Assembly: GCA_024275635.1 (NCBI GenBank)
Contig: JAJRYT010000007.1
Coordinates: 1-64,000, forward strand
Direction: 5' to 3'
Source: Chloroflexota bacterium
GTDB taxonomy: Bacteria; Chloroflexota; Anaerolineae; Promineifilales; Promineifilaceae
Length of the DNA stretch: 64,000 nt
Shown: positions 17,495 to 26,900 of the stretch, in pieces
Layout: each line of letters starts with the position of its first letter
How positions within the stretch are numbered: the stretch's first letter is position 1
The notes under the pieces: generated by a model
What the model was told of the DNA's origin: nothing
Database searches by the model: none
What the model saw: only the letters and a program-made list of their open reading frames with translations
Made by a program: the position numbers and the translations under genes

Positions 17495-17923
17495 TTAATC
17501 CTGCGGCGGATGCCAACCTGTGCTCACCCAGCGGCGGCGGGAACGTACAATGTAGTCGTTGTTTAATTTCAGTGCGGCTACCGTCGCCCGTCCAGACGGA
17601 GTCAGCCCAACAATCATGATACCTTCTTCGCGCCATGCGAAATGATCTGCCCATTGTTGCGCGCGCGGATTAAAGAGGGGGACTTGTTCGCCCGTTTCGG
17701 GATCGGCGGCTGTCATTTGCGCGCCTTTGAATTCGTTACCGCGGCGGCAAGCCAATCATAAATTGTCGTCCGCGGATGCGCCGCCTTTGGCTTCGGGGAT
17801 GATATGGTCAATAACCAGCGGCATACCAATGACTATTTCTTGTGTTTGACAATAACCGCATTGATAACCGGCCGCCTCAGACACTCTGGCGCGTTGGGTT
17901 GGCGAAATTTTTGTTTTACTCAC
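17495..17923 (-). pseudogene. HNH endonuclease, degraded
   Basis: From the GTG at 17923, which overlaps the stop of the RHH gene as GTGA, the frame reads AAGYQCGYCQTQEIVIG, then VIDHIIPEAKGGASADDNL, TGA, LACRRGNEFKG. These are the HNH nuclease core and its zinc-finger cysteines, followed by DPETGEQVPLFNPRAQQW and GLTPSGRATVAALKLNN to 17495. The TGA (17753-17755) stands where relatives I recall have Trp (NLWLACRRC). The second zinc Cys of RRC is Gly here (TGT to GGT). Two inactivating point changes in the core argue for true decay rather than sequencing error or recoding. Confidence 0.75.
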
Positions 17924-18345
17924 GGCCGTTCCAACACACTGGGATCGGATAAATCATATCCCCGGCTGGCGAGCAGTATGGCCGCATGGGCGCGGCGGAG
18001 GACAGTTTCATCATACTCGCGTAATAAAATTTGCTGTTGGGCATCTTCATCCGGGGTGAGATCGCGTTCATTTGCGATGGCCCGCAGGTCGTCCATTTGG
18101 GTAAGTTGTTCAGGGGACATTGTACTGCGCGCCAACGACCAAAGCGCCGCATCCGACAACTGTTCCATTGCCAACAATTCGGCCCGTAATGCTGGCGGCA
18201 AATCATCTTCCACCGGCACGGCAGGAGGTATCTGACGAGACAACGTTTGTTGCACCAGTTCATCAATTGAGCGGCGTTCGGCAGCAGCCTGTTGTTGTAA
18301 CCGGCTATAGAGTTTTTTGGGTATATTAACTGTGTAAAGTGTCAT
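17920..18345 (-). CDS. Ribbon-helix-helix DNA-binding protein paired with HNH gene
   Basis: 141 residues. The N-terminus (TLYTVNIPKKLYSRLQQQ) reads as a CopG/RHH strand-helix start, with SIDELVQQTL as the second helix; the rest is an acidic helical tail. The start is at 18345, with AGAGG seven bases before; an ATG 15 bases upstream is less well placed. The stop overlaps the HNH start, so the pair is coupled. This RHH-HNH arrangement recurs in several phyla and its purpose is not established. It may be regulatory or antitoxin-like. Confidence 0.7.
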   Translation of the reverse strand: MTLYTVNIPKKLYSRLQQQAAAERRSIDELVQQTLSRQIPPAVPVEDDLPPALRAELLAMEQLSDAALWSLARSTMSPEQLTQMDDLRAIANERDLTPDEDAQQQILLREYDETVLRRAHAAILLASRGYDLSDPSVLERP

Positions 18346-18435
18346 TTGGCGACCTCTCATTCAAAGATTTGCTGACCTTGCAGTGACGATATGGTAAGTT
18401 TAGCATAGTTATCCCCACACACGCCTATCCAAATC

Positions 18436-21173
18436 CTAAACCTCATCAATACTGGTACAGCTCGTCGTTTTGTCAAAATTCAGGCGGTATTCAGCGCCGA
18501 TATAGGGATTCAAGTTCTGCCGCGCCTGGCCGCGTAGTTCTTCATCCGTCACAAACAAAACCAGTTGATCAGCCAGCTTGGGCAACTGTTCCGTAATGCT
18601 GTTGCGGTGATGAGAAGAAAGGCGGCCAAAAGGCGTATCCATCATCAGCGGCGCTTCCTCCTCGCTCACCTGGGCCATTGCCGCGATAAAAGAAAGGCTC
18701 AACACCTGCCGCTCACCGGCTGACAGTTCCGGGCGCGCCGGTTGGTCGTACCGATCAATCACTTCCAGATTAAAATCGTCGCCCAGGCGCACATCTTGAA
18801 AATGACTATCTTTCCATACCAAACTGTGAAAAATCTTTTTGGTCTGGCTCTCGATTCTTTGGCGCATATCGTCAGAAAACGCCCCGTACATCTCTGTAAT
18901 CGCATCAGCCGCTTTCTGCGCCAGTTCCAATTTCACGCTCAATTTTTGACCGCGCTGTTTTTCTTTTCGCGCCTTACTGATTTTCTTTTCCAGGTCGTTG
19001 ATTTTTTTTCCGGTTTGCTCGATGCGTTGGGATAACGCCCCGGTTTCCAGGATGTAACCATCAATATCGGCGGAAAAATCGCGCCGCTGATTTTCCAAAC
19101 GGCTGATTTCTTCCAATGGCGATCCCTTCAATTGGCGGCTGACATCATCCAACTCGGCATCAAGGCCCTGAATGATGTCAATTAACTCGGTGCGGCGGCG
19201 CATGTTGTCGTTAATAGCCGTCTTTTGTTGGGCGATCTTTTCGGGAAAAGCGCCCAAAGCGGCGCTGGTGTCCAGCACCGCGTCTTCCAACGAGCCAGGG
19301 ACGGTATTGTCCAGTAATTTGAGCAAATGCCGCTGTTCCGGGCCATGTTCAGCGAACGGACGGCCGCAAATACAAACCATCCGCTCCAGCAAATCTTGGA
19401 TAAACTGCTGGCGGATGCTGCTGGGGATTTCGCCCCGCTCCCGCTTTTCATTGAGGATGGTCAGCGCCTGTGTGATGGCGGGTTGGGCGACGGCCGTGTA
19501 CGCTGCCGTCGCCTTTTCCCGAATAGTTTCAATCACTTGCGCCAGCTCGGTGCGGCGCTGCACAAATTCGCGCGGATTGCTGCTGCTGGCTAAAAAATAA
19601 GCGGTGCGGGTGCTGGGCACATCTACGCCTTCATCCAAACATTTCATCGCCGCCAATGCCTGTAACGTGCCGTCGGCAAAATCGCCCAGTAGTTGCTGCC
19701 GTTCCTTTGGCTTTTCCTCAGCCGTAAACTGGTTGACCAGAATCCCTTTTTCCCAGCCAACAAGCCGCATCACGTCGTTAATTTGACCAGGCGCGCAGTA
19801 AAACAGGGTGTGTTCGATATGCGCTTCTTGATCTATCAAGTCGGAGAGGGTTTGGAGTTTGTTCACGGCCGTATTCAACACCCTTGCCCGCTTAATCAAC
19901 AGCATCTTCAACGCTTCTTGCTTGTCTGCATCCTCCCGGTTGATCAGCCGGGCAATTTTGACCGACAGCGCTTCATATTCAGCCATTTCATCATCGGTTA
20001 GCGGAACCAGATGCGGATAATAATAGTATGGCGTCAGGCTAACGCCGATCGCTTGTTCCAGCGTAAACGCAAAGACGGTTTCGCCAAAATAGGCGCGAAG
20101 AACGGCCGTCCCCACATCATCAAACCAGCAGTCGGGCGTCGCCGACAGCGCCAGCCGGTACGGGATTTGGTGCGGGTAATTTTGCCGGCTGCGTTCGGCT
20201 CCCAAATGGTGGGCTTCGTCAGCAATGAGCAGCGAGGAGGCTTGCAGACGGGCGATGGCTGCCTGAAAATCAGAACTGATGAAGGTGGCATGGGTGGTGA
20301 TGACGGAGATGAAGGGGCGGTAACGGCCGTTAAACTCAATAATCGCGTGATTTAATCCATCCATCCAGCTTTTTTTGCTCTGGTAAGCCAGAATCGGCTT
20401 ATACCCAAACGCCTTTGCTTCTTCCTGCCATTGGTCAACCAGATGTTGGTAGGGGACGGCGATAATCACCGCCAACCGTTGTTCCCGTTCATGCAATCGG
20501 GCAGAAGCAGCCAAAGCGGTAATCGTTTTGCCCGTGCCGGTTGCCATTTCCAGCAGCCCTTGACAGTCGTGGTCAAACCAGGCGGCAATCGCTTCCTCTT
20601 CCGCAGGCTCAAAATCTGTGCCCGCGCCGCTTCCGGCAGTTCATAAACACGCACATTTGGGTCTTCATTGCCCCACAGCCGCTCAAAACGGATCGCATCC
20701 GCCGCCACTAACGGCGCAAAAGCCGGTTCCCATGACTTGAAAATCTTGATGGACTCATAATTGGTCGTCCCTCGAATACTCTCATTGGGCGAACCGTTAA
20801 AACTGACCTGATTTCCCTCCGCATCGGTAAAAACGCCAAACTTGTCGTGAAAATCCCCGCCCGCCAGCTTGTTTTGCGGCAGAGCCAGCTTGAATGTTAG
20901 AACCTCATCAGCCACCATCCAGGCCAATGCCGATAACGTATTTTCCGCCAGCGTCACCTCCAACTCCGCCAAATTACACGCCAATACGCTCCGTAACACC
21001 GGGTCAACCCGTGCCTTCGTCCCCTTTTCCAGTGCTTCCCAATCCGCTTCATTGAGGATGGGGCTGGTAATGATGCGCGCCCGCCCCCCATTGGCGGCGA
21101 ATGGGAGCAGCCCCCGCGCCACCACCCGCAACCAGCCAGAACTAAAAAAGCCCACCCCCCGGTCATAACGCAC
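18436..21173 (-). pseudogene. Dnd-linked PLD/helicase restriction-type gene fused to DndD-like ATPase tail
   Basis: Three pieces. (a) 21173 to about 20620: phospholipase-D-like nuclease domain (YDRGVGFFSSGWL, GGDFHDKFGVFTDAEGNQV, FNGSPNESIRGTTNYES), resembling the DNA phosphorothioation-linked restriction family. (b) A one-base frame change near 20610-20640, then an SF2 helicase: Walker A MATGTGKT, DEAH (residues 110-113 of this part), ending exactly in motif VI NPREFVQRR. (c) Directly joined there, near 19551, a Rad50/DndD-like C-terminal half: zinc-hook CICGRPF, coiled coil (about 440-580), signature LSAGERQ (608-614), Walker B LMMDTPFGRLSS. Motif VI is cut and the ATPase N-terminal half is absent, so I infer a deletion that fused two neighbouring genes. 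The 5' end also lacks a normal start. Confidence 0.75.
18440..18473. repeat. Imperfect direct repeat, copy B
   Basis: Encodes the last residues (TSCTSIDEV and stop) of the DndD-like ATPase. It is a near copy of 17456-17489. Confidence 0.6.
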
Positions 21174-21619
21174 AGAAACCGAAAGCGCAGGCGCGTAAAA
21201 ATCAACGGCCGTATCGGCCGAAGATGTGTCTATGATGGGTGGGAGTTATAATTGTTTTAGTGTCATCAATGCCGTCGCCATACCCGGAGCAAACGCATCA
21301 CCGCACGTCAATGAGGTTAAAATCTTATCAGCATTTTACCCCTGGAACAACAGGACAAGCGGACTAATGGCGGCGCCTGTTTATCCCCTCGCTGGCAGAT
21401 CGCCATTTTTTGGTGTGAAGAACGGCGAACTGGAGTCCGGCGTTTTCAGTCTCAAGCCTCAGTCAATGAATCTTAGATGGCGCTTTAATACGGCCGTTCG
21501 GCCGGCCTGGTGTAGGCGCACTGCCCCATACGCGGCGAATTGACGATTGGCAACATTGAAATGGGGCGCCTGGAATGGTCAGCTAAAATATGACTGAATG
21601 GGGCGATTGCAATTTACTC
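21174..21619. other. Intergenic stretch without recognisable gene
   Basis: About 450 bases between the broken helicase gene and the tRNA-Leu promoter. A 105-codon open frame on the plus strand shows no family pattern and no SD, so I do not call it. Some of the missing helicase 5' end may have decayed here. Confidence 0.4.
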
Positions 21620-21648
21620 TTGTTGGCTTAAGCGTTCGTGGGTAAAAT
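21620..21648 (+). promoter_or_regulatory. Promoter for tRNA-Leu
   Basis: TTGTTG (21620-21625), 17-base spacer, TAAAAT (21643-21648), about 40 bases upstream of the tRNA. It matches the sigma-70 pattern. Confidence 0.55.
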
Positions 21649-21662
21649 AGGCTCGCTTAATT

Positions 21663-21686
21663 CATGTTATGTATTATCATAACATG
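21663..21686. repeat. Perfect inverted repeat just before tRNA-Leu
   Basis: CATGTTATG and CATAACATG arms (9 bp) around a six-base loop, ending two bases before the mature tRNA start. It could be a 5' processing or regulatory hairpin. Confidence 0.6.
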
Positions 21687-21687
21687 A

Positions 21688-21770
<83 letters not shown>

Positions 21771-21772
21771 TC

Positions 21773-21832
21773 GTAAAACGTGAAACGTAAAGCGTAAAAC
21801 GTCATGAACGGTTTTTATGTTTTGCGTTTCAT
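21773..21832. repeat. CGTAAAA 7-base unit array
   Basis: CGTAAAA CGTGAAA CGTAAAG CGTAAAA units, then opposed AACGG...TTTTATG and TTTTGCGTTTCATG. It lies between tRNA-Leu and tilS. Confidence 0.65.
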
Positions 21833-21854
21833 GTTTTTTGTTGTTTGAGCGGGA

Positions 21855-23305
21855 GTGTGGACGTTGATGATGCGGTTATCTGGCCGGGTACAAGCGTGGC
21901 TGCAAAAGGAGGGTGGTTTACGGCCGTTTCTCCCCCCATCTGTTCCATTACTCATCGGCGTCTCCGGCGGGCCGGATTCATTAGCGCTGTTACACGTATT
22001 GAAATCAATTTTTTCGGCTGACCAACTCGTTGTCGCTCATCTGCATCATGGTTGGCGGGAGGAGGCGGGCGCGGACGCTCAATTTGTGACGGATACGGCC
22101 GTTACCTGGCATATTCCCTGTCACATTGAAAAAATAGACGTCGCCGCCCTGGCTCACGCCGCCAGTCTGTCCCTGGAAGAGGCCGGACGCAAAGCGCGTT
22201 ACGATTTCTTCGCCCGGCTGGCGGAAGAGACTGGCGCGAAAGTGGTTGCTGTGGGCCATCACGCCGACGACCAGGCAGAGACGGTTCTCATGCATTTGCT
22301 GCGCGGTTCCGGGCTGGCCGGATTGCGCGGAATGCGGCCGGTGAGTCCGCTGCCCGGCATGCCGGAATTAAAGTTGATACGGCCGTTCCTCGCCGCCAGC
22401 CGCGCCGAAATTGAGCAATACTGCCGGGAGAATCATCTGCAACCCATCAGCGACTCAACCAATCAAGACACGACCTTCTTCCGCAACCGGCTGCGCCATG
22501 AGCTGCTGCCACTGCTAAGAACTTATAATCCACAGATTGACAGCCATTTACAGCAAATGGCCGCCATCATCGAGGCCGATTATGATTTGCTGGATACAAT
22601 CATGCAAAAAAATGGGTGGCGATTTTGCGTGACTCTGGCTCGGATTGGCTGGCATTTGACCGGACGGGGTGGCTGGCGCTGCCATTAAGCCTGCGCCGGA
22701 GGGCGCTGCGCCGGGCGGTGACGCAGCTGCGCCCTGATTGGCGCGATATTGGCTTTCGGTCCATCGAACAGGCGCGTATGGCGGCCGAAAAGGGTGAAAC
22801 TGGCGCTCAGGCAGCGCTTCCCGGCGACCTGGTTCTGACTGTGGGCTACAAACAGTTAACGATTGCCGCCGATCCGGAAGCGCTGCCAATCCATTTGCCC
22901 CAATTGGGTGGGGATACGGCCGTTCCACTACCCGTTCCTGGCCGAATTGAGTTGGCCAATGGCTGGATGTTGGAGGCCGAAGCTATCCGTGAAAGGGATT
23001 TAGAACAGATACAGACCAACAGTGATCCCTGGCAGGCGTTTGTGGATGTGGGAAAACGGCCGTTATTCGTGCGGCGGCGACAACCAGGGGAAAGAATACA
23101 GCCGTTGGGTATGGCCGGACAATCGGCCAGACTTAAAGAAATTATGATCAATCGCAAAATCCCGGCCCGACTGCGCGCCTGGTGGCCGTTGGTAGTAACC
23201 AAAGGCCATCCAATTTGGCTGGTCGGGCATTTGGTAGATGAGCGGGCGAAGGTAACGGCCGTATCCCGCCGCATCATCCGCCTGCAATGTCAAAAAATGA
23301 GTTGA
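21855..23305 (+). pseudogene. tilS: tRNA(Ile)-lysidine synthase with a one-base frameshift
   Basis: Enzyme that modifies C34 of tRNA-Ile(CAU) to lysidine. The first part has the PP-loop ATP site GVSGGPDSLALLHV (about 34-47) and HHADDQAETVLMHLLRGSG. The frame breaks at a run of seven A (22606-22612). With eight A the reading continues QKKWVAILRDSGSDWLAF and runs to 23305 through the TilS C-terminal domain (VGKRPLFVRRRQPGERIQPLGM, then LWPLVV-like WWPLVV and WLVGHLVDERAKV). TilS is normally essential, so an A-run sequencing error, or slippage-based correction during transcription, is more plausible than loss. The start may be GTG 21855 or ATG 21867/21870. Confidence 0.88.
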
Positions 23306-23348
23306 CGCTAACCAATCCCCTCAGTATACTACTCGTTACGACTACGCA

Positions 23349-23422
23349 CGGGGCGTAGCTCAGTTTGGCAGAGCGCTCGGTTTGGGTCCGAGAGGTCGTC
23401 GGTTCGAATCCGGCCGCCCCGA
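23349..23422 (+). tRNA. tRNA-Pro (anticodon UGG)
   Basis: 74 bases. Acceptor CGGGGCG/CGCCCCG, anticodon loop TTTGGGT with TGG, T-loop TTCGAAT. First of three closely spaced tRNAs. Confidence 0.95.
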
Positions 23423-23426
23423 CTTT

Positions 23427-23497
23427 GCGGCAGTGGTGTAGGGGTAACACAACAGCCTTCCAAGCTGTTATCAGGGGTTCGAATCCCCTCTGCCGCT
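23427..23497 (+). tRNA. tRNA-Gly (anticodon UCC)
   Basis: 71 bases. Acceptor GCGGCAG/CTGCCGC, anticodon loop CTTCCAA with TCC. It starts four bases after tRNA-Pro and is probably co-transcribed. Confidence 0.95.
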
Positions 23498-23503
23498 TAG
23501 AAT

Positions 23504-23554
23504 AATTATGAAGGATGAATTATGAAGGCGGTTCATAATTCATCCTTCATAATT
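23504..23554. repeat. Perfect 23-bp hairpin between tRNA genes
   Basis: The left arm 23504-23526 (AATTATGAAGGATGAATTAT then GAA) is exactly complementary to 23532-23554, with loop GGCGG. It lies between tRNA-Gly and tRNA-Met and belongs to the intergenic short-unit hairpins. Confidence 0.9.
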
Positions 23555-23567
23555 CATAATTTCCCTC

Positions 23568-23639
23568 GGGCCTGTAGCTCAATGGTAGAGCAGTCGGCTC
23601 ATAACCGATCGGTTCTAGGTTCGAATCCTAGCAGGCCCA
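23568..23639 (+). tRNA. tRNA with CAU anticodon (Met, or Ile2)
   Basis: 72 bases. Acceptor GGGCCTG/CAGGCCC, anticodon loop CTCATAA. The closed first pair argues against initiator tRNA. Elongator Met and lysidine-modified Ile(CAU) cannot be separated by eye, and tilS lies just upstream. Confidence 0.9.
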
Positions 23640-23658
23640 TCCATTTTAGAATAAACAA

Positions 23659-23685
23659 AAAAAGCGACCCGTCAGGTCGCTTTTT
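23659..23685. terminator. Bidirectional terminator
   Basis: AAAAAGCGACC - CGTCA - GGTCGCTTTTT, with an A-tract on one side and a T-tract on the other. It ends the tRNA transcript on plus and the aldo/keto reductase transcript on minus. Confidence 0.85.
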
Positions 23686-23697
23686 ATATTGGGCTGG

Positions 23698-24555
23698 CTA
23701 GATGAAAAGCGGTTCGGCGCGCAGTCCGGCGGCGGCGGTATCGGCTTCCGATTGCGGCATTCTCTGGAAACGGCTGGCCGCGTCCAGCACGCGGGGTAGA
23801 AGATGAATGTCCCCCGCGCTGTTAAGGAAGATGCCGGGGCGATTCAAGACGTAGTGAACGGCCGTGTCAATCTCTGCTTGTTCTGTAAACGGTTCATACC
23901 AGGTGGCGTGCGTCTTTGGTTTGCCCCCCCAGGGGCCGCGCGTCAGCGATTTAATCGTTTGCACGGCCGCCTGGCGCTCCTGGCAAAAGGCTAAGAGCGA
24001 CTCGAAATCGGCTTTGTACTGCGGGTTTTGCATCATGGCGTAATTGTAAGGGAGCAGCGCTGAGTCGAAGTCGAATCGCTGCAAACTGCGTAAGTGCATG
24101 GCGGCAATCGTCGTGCCGTGCCCAGTCACACCTAAAAATCGCGCCAACCCCTGCTCGCGCGCTTCGATGAACGCTTCCAGCGCGCCACCCGGCCCCATCG
24201 CCGTTTCCCACTCATCCGGGTCTACCAGGATATGCATTTGCCATAAATCAACCGAATCCACCCGCATCCGTTCCAGAGAGCGGTGTAGTTCTTCCTTCGC
24301 GCCCTGGTAGGTGCGTTTTTCAGTTTTGGTTGCCAGGAAAAAGCGCTGGCGGTGTTCTTTCATCCAGGGGCCAATGCGCAGTTCGGCGTCGCCGTAGCTG
24401 GCGGCCGTGTCAATGTGGTTGATGCCGTATTCAAGTAATGTTTCCAGGGTTTTATCGGCTTCGGCCTGGGTGACGCGGCCGAGGGCCGCCGCGCCAAACA
24501 GAACGCGCGTACTCATGTGGCCGGTACGGCCGAAGGGCAGTTTTTCAATCATCAT
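23698..24555 (-). CDS. Aldo/keto reductase
   Basis: NADPH-dependent oxidoreductase of the AKR (beta/alpha)8 family, 285 residues. The catalytic Asp-Tyr segment is [10 protein letters not shown] (about 50-59), the Lys is in LATKTEKR and the His is in WQMHILV, in the usual order. The length is slightly below the common 300-330 residues. Its stop lies just inside the shared terminator, and its start meets the stop of the gamma-glutamyltransferase gene, so the two form an operon. The substrate is unknown. Confidence 0.92.
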   Translation of the reverse strand: MMIEKLPFGRTGHMSTRVLFGAAALGRVTQAEADKTLETLLEYGINHIDTAASYGDAELRIGPWMKEHRQRFFLATKTEKRTYQGAKEELHRSLERMRVDSVDLWQMHILVDPDEWETAMGPGGALEAFIEAREQGLARFLGVTGHGTTIAAMHLRSLQRFDFDSALLPYNYAMMQNPQYKADFESLLAFCQERQAAVQTIKSLTRGPWGGKPKTHATWYEPFTEQAEIDTAVHYVLNRPGIFLNSAGDIHLLPRVLDAASRFQRMPQSEADTAAAGLRAEPLFI

Positions 24556-26157
24556 TCAAATCCTTTTGCAGGCAGCGGCCGTTGCCCCGCCGCGCCGATT
24601 ATCGCCGGCCGCCACCAGACGGCCGTTCTCCGTCCGCGACACGCTGTGCGCGCCGCCAAAATAAATACTGCGTTTTTGCCAGCGGTTAACCGGGTAGCCC
24701 ATCGCTTCCAGCTCGGCCACCGCCGGCGCGTCATATCCCGCTTCGCACTGCAACACCCCATCTTCTACATGCACGCGGGCCGTGTTGACGGCATCATCCA
24801 GCGTCATGCCAAAATCTAGCAAATTGCTGAGCGCCTGCAAAATTGCGCTGCGAATGCGGATACTGCCGCCGCTGCCCACCACCAGCCGCGTTTGCCCATT
24901 ACGCAAGACAATTGTGGGCGTCATCATTGTGGGGATGCGCTGCCCGGCGGGGCGGATGTGGAAGCCGTTGGGGTGCAAATCCGCCTCGCCCAGCATGTTG
25001 TTGGGGATGAAGCCGGTTCCGGGGACGACGTAGCCCGCCGATTCGCCGGCGGTGTTCGTCAGGCTGACGGCCAGCCCGTCGCCGTCAATGACGCTGATGT
25101 GGCTGGTGTGGCCGGGGCCAGGCGGCTCCGGAATGGCAGTCGAAGCATTTTGACGATTCAGGCTGTCCTGGATTTGCTGTGCATAGGCGGCCACAAATGA
25201 TTCGCTGAGGAATTGGGCGATGGCGTCGGCGGTTGGCAGGTCATCATGCCATTGGCGCCAGTAAGGCCGGGCGCGGCTGGTGGCGGCCATGATCTCGTAG
25301 AGCAGGCGCAGATGGTTGGCCGAGCCGTGTTGATATTGGCCGACGTTGAATTGGGCCAGCAGTTTGAGGGAGAAGGCGGTCAGGACGCCGCCGGTGGAGC
25401 TGGGCGGAGGCAGCAAGATTTCGTAGTCGTGGTAGGGCAGGCGGATGGATTGGACTTTGCGCACCTGGTAGTTTTCCAAATCGGCAGTGGTGAGGAGGCC
25501 GCCGTTGGCCCCCTGGTCGGCGAGGATGGCCTGGGCGAGACGGCCGTTGCGCGCCAACGCTTCTCCCTCTTCGGTCAATGCCGTCAATGTGTCGGTCAGA
25601 TGGGGGACGCGCAGTCGTTCGCCGGGTTGGATCATACGGCCGTTTTTCAAGAATATCTCCCGCATCCCGGCCGTGTGGGTGTACAAAGGTTCCAGTAATT
25701 GGCAGGTCTCGGCCTGGAACGGGGTGAGGATGACGCCTTCGCGGGCCAGTTTGAGCGCCGGTTCCAGCAAGCTGGGCAGGGGAAGACGGCCGTAATCCGA
25801 CGCCATCTGGCACAACCCGGCAATATTGCCCGGCACGGCCGCCGAAGCGCGGCCCAGGTAAAAACTTTGCGTCGTGGCGTCAAAATCAATCATCACCTCG
25901 GCAAAATCCAGCGGCCCAGCTTTAGTCCGGCCCAATCCCGGCATGTTGCTGAAAAAGTCATACACCAGCGAAGCGCCCGACTTGGGATTGAAAAGATGAG
26001 CGACGCCGCTGCCGCCCAAATGAACGACGCCGATTTCGGCGATGAATGAGGCAAACGCGGCGGCAACAACCGCGTCAACGGCGTTGCCTCCTTTTTCTAA
26101 CATAGCGGCCCCGGCAGCGGCCGTTTCCGGCCCACCGGCAGCAATAACTCCAGGCAT
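24556..26157 (-). CDS. ggt: Gamma-glutamyltransferase (Ntn hydrolase)
   Basis: 533 residues, self-cleaving enzyme that hydrolyses or transfers gamma-glutamyl groups, for example from glutathione. The autoprocessing Thr is seen in PGHTSHISVIDGDGLAVSL (about residue 355), with the small subunit continuing NTAGESAGYVVP and VVGSGGSIRIRSAILQAL. The N-terminus has EKGGNAVDAVVAAAF. There is no signal peptide, so a cytoplasmic location is likely; many relatives are secreted. The start at 26157 is set by AAGGAG five bases before the ATG; the frame is open 19 codons further. It is divergent from a regulator gene across a shared promoter region. Confidence 0.92.
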   Translation of the reverse strand: MPGVIAAGGPETAAAGAAMLEKGGNAVDAVVAAAFASFIAEIGVVHLGGSGVAHLFNPKSGASLVYDFFSNMPGLGRTKAGPLDFAEVMIDFDATTQSFYLGRASAAVPGNIAGLCQMASDYGRLPLPSLLEPALKLAREGVILTPFQAETCQLLEPLYTHTAGMREIFLKNGRMIQPGERLRVPHLTDTLTALTEEGEALARNGRLAQAILADQGANGGLLTTADLENYQVRKVQSIRLPYHDYEILLPPPSSTGGVLTAFSLKLLAQFNVGQYQHGSANHLRLLYEIMAATSRARPYWRQWHDDLPTADAIAQFLSESFVAAYAQQIQDSLNRQNASTAIPEPPGPGHTSHISVIDGDGLAVSLTNTAGESAGYVVPGTGFIPNNMLGEADLHPNGFHIRPAGQRIPTMMTPTIVLRNGQTRLVVGSGGSIRIRSAILQALSNLLDFGMTLDDAVNTARVHVEDGVLQCEAGYDAPAVAELEAMGYPVNRWQKRSIYFGGAHSVSRTENGRLVAAGDNRRGGATAAACKRI

Positions 26158-26207
26158 TATCACTCCTTTTTGTAGATATTGCTCTAGTGTACCTGTGGCG
26201 ATACCCC

Positions 26208-26236
26208 TTGACAATTAAGTGTAAAATCATCATTAT
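26208..26236 (+). promoter_or_regulatory. Promoter of the regulator/ABC cluster
   Basis: TTGACA (26208-26213), 17-base spacer, CATTAT (26231-26236). Confidence 0.6.
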
Positions 26237-26262
26237 TATTGATAATGATAATGTTATTAATA
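26237..26262. promoter_or_regulatory. AT-rich imperfect palindrome, possible operator
   Basis: TATTGATAA and TTATTAATA arms around TGATAATG, directly after the -10 and before the regulator start. The position fits autoregulation by the downstream HTH protein. Confidence 0.45.
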
Positions 26263-26285
26263 GTGATATTTCTGGAGTCTTGATT

Positions 26286-26837
26286 TTGGCAACAACCAAA
26301 GCAAATTTGATTCTGCATCCCGTCCGATTCCGCATTTTGCAAACGTTGGCGGCAGAGCCGCTGACGACGCAGGCGATTGCCGGCTGTCTGCCGGATGCGC
26401 CCAAATCTTCCATTTACCGGCATCTCAAAACGCTGCTGGACGGCGAGATGATTGAGGTGGCCGAAACGCGGTTGGTGAAGGGGATTCAAGAGAAAGTGTA
26501 CCGGTTGGCGCAACGGCCGTATCTCGGTCCCGACGATATCGTCGGGGTCACAGCCGACGAGCATCTACGCTATTTCACGACGTATGTGATGACGTTACTG
26601 CAAGGGTTTGCCGATTACCTGGCGGCGGCGGGGCCAACGATTGATTTTGCCGCTGACCGGGTCGGGTACACAGAAGCGGTGTTTTATGCCACCGATGCCG
26701 AGATGGATACCCTGCAGGCGGATTTGAATGCCGCTTTTATGAAATGGGCCGGGAATGGGCCGGGAAACGGCCGTAAACAACGCAAAATTGCCATCATCAG
26801 CCATCCGGCGGCAACGACGGCGGCAACAACGGATTAA
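26286..26837 (+). CDS. ArsR-like winged-helix transcriptional regulator
   Basis: 183 residues. The N-terminal winged helix is clear: LHPVRFRILQTLAAEPLTTQ, then SSIYRHLKTLLDGEMIEVAE (about 9-62). The C-terminal part (AGPTIDFAADRVGYTEAVFY) has no named domain and may sense a ligand. I take TTG at 26286 as start: GGAG lies eight bases upstream and homology begins here; longer starts run through the operator. It probably controls its own operon with the ABC exporter genes that follow. Confidence 0.82.
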   Translation: MATTKANLILHPVRFRILQTLAAEPLTTQAIAGCLPDAPKSSIYRHLKTLLDGEMIEVAETRLVKGIQEKVYRLAQRPYLGPDDIVGVTADEHLRYFTTYVMTLLQGFADYLAAAGPTIDFAADRVGYTEAVFYATDAEMDTLQADLNAAFMKWAGNGPGNGRKQRKIAIISHPAATTAATTD

Positions 26838-26844
26838 GAAAAAA

Positions 26845-26877
26845 ACGGATAAAAATCTGTTTCTTTCTCCTATCCGT
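26845..26877. repeat. ACGGATA/TATCCGT hairpin
   Basis: Seven-bp arms with a 19-base loop between the regulator and the next gene. The unit is shared with the array at 28154. Confidence 0.6.
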
Positions 26878-26900
26878 TGTTGCCTGCGAAAAGGAAGAAC

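Noticed and set aside
17753-17755. In-frame TGA of the HNH gene as a second selenocysteine codon
   Set aside because: The position is Trp in relatives I recall, a zinc Cys nearby is also mutated to Gly, and no SECIS-like stem was seen at the right distance. Decay is the simpler reading.
21226-21543. 105-codon plus-strand frame before tRNA-Leu
   Set aside because: No SD, no recognisable domain and low-complexity composition. Probably chance.
23568-23639. Initiator tRNA-fMet
   Set aside because: The first acceptor pair is G-C matched, not the mismatch typical of bacterial initiator tRNA.
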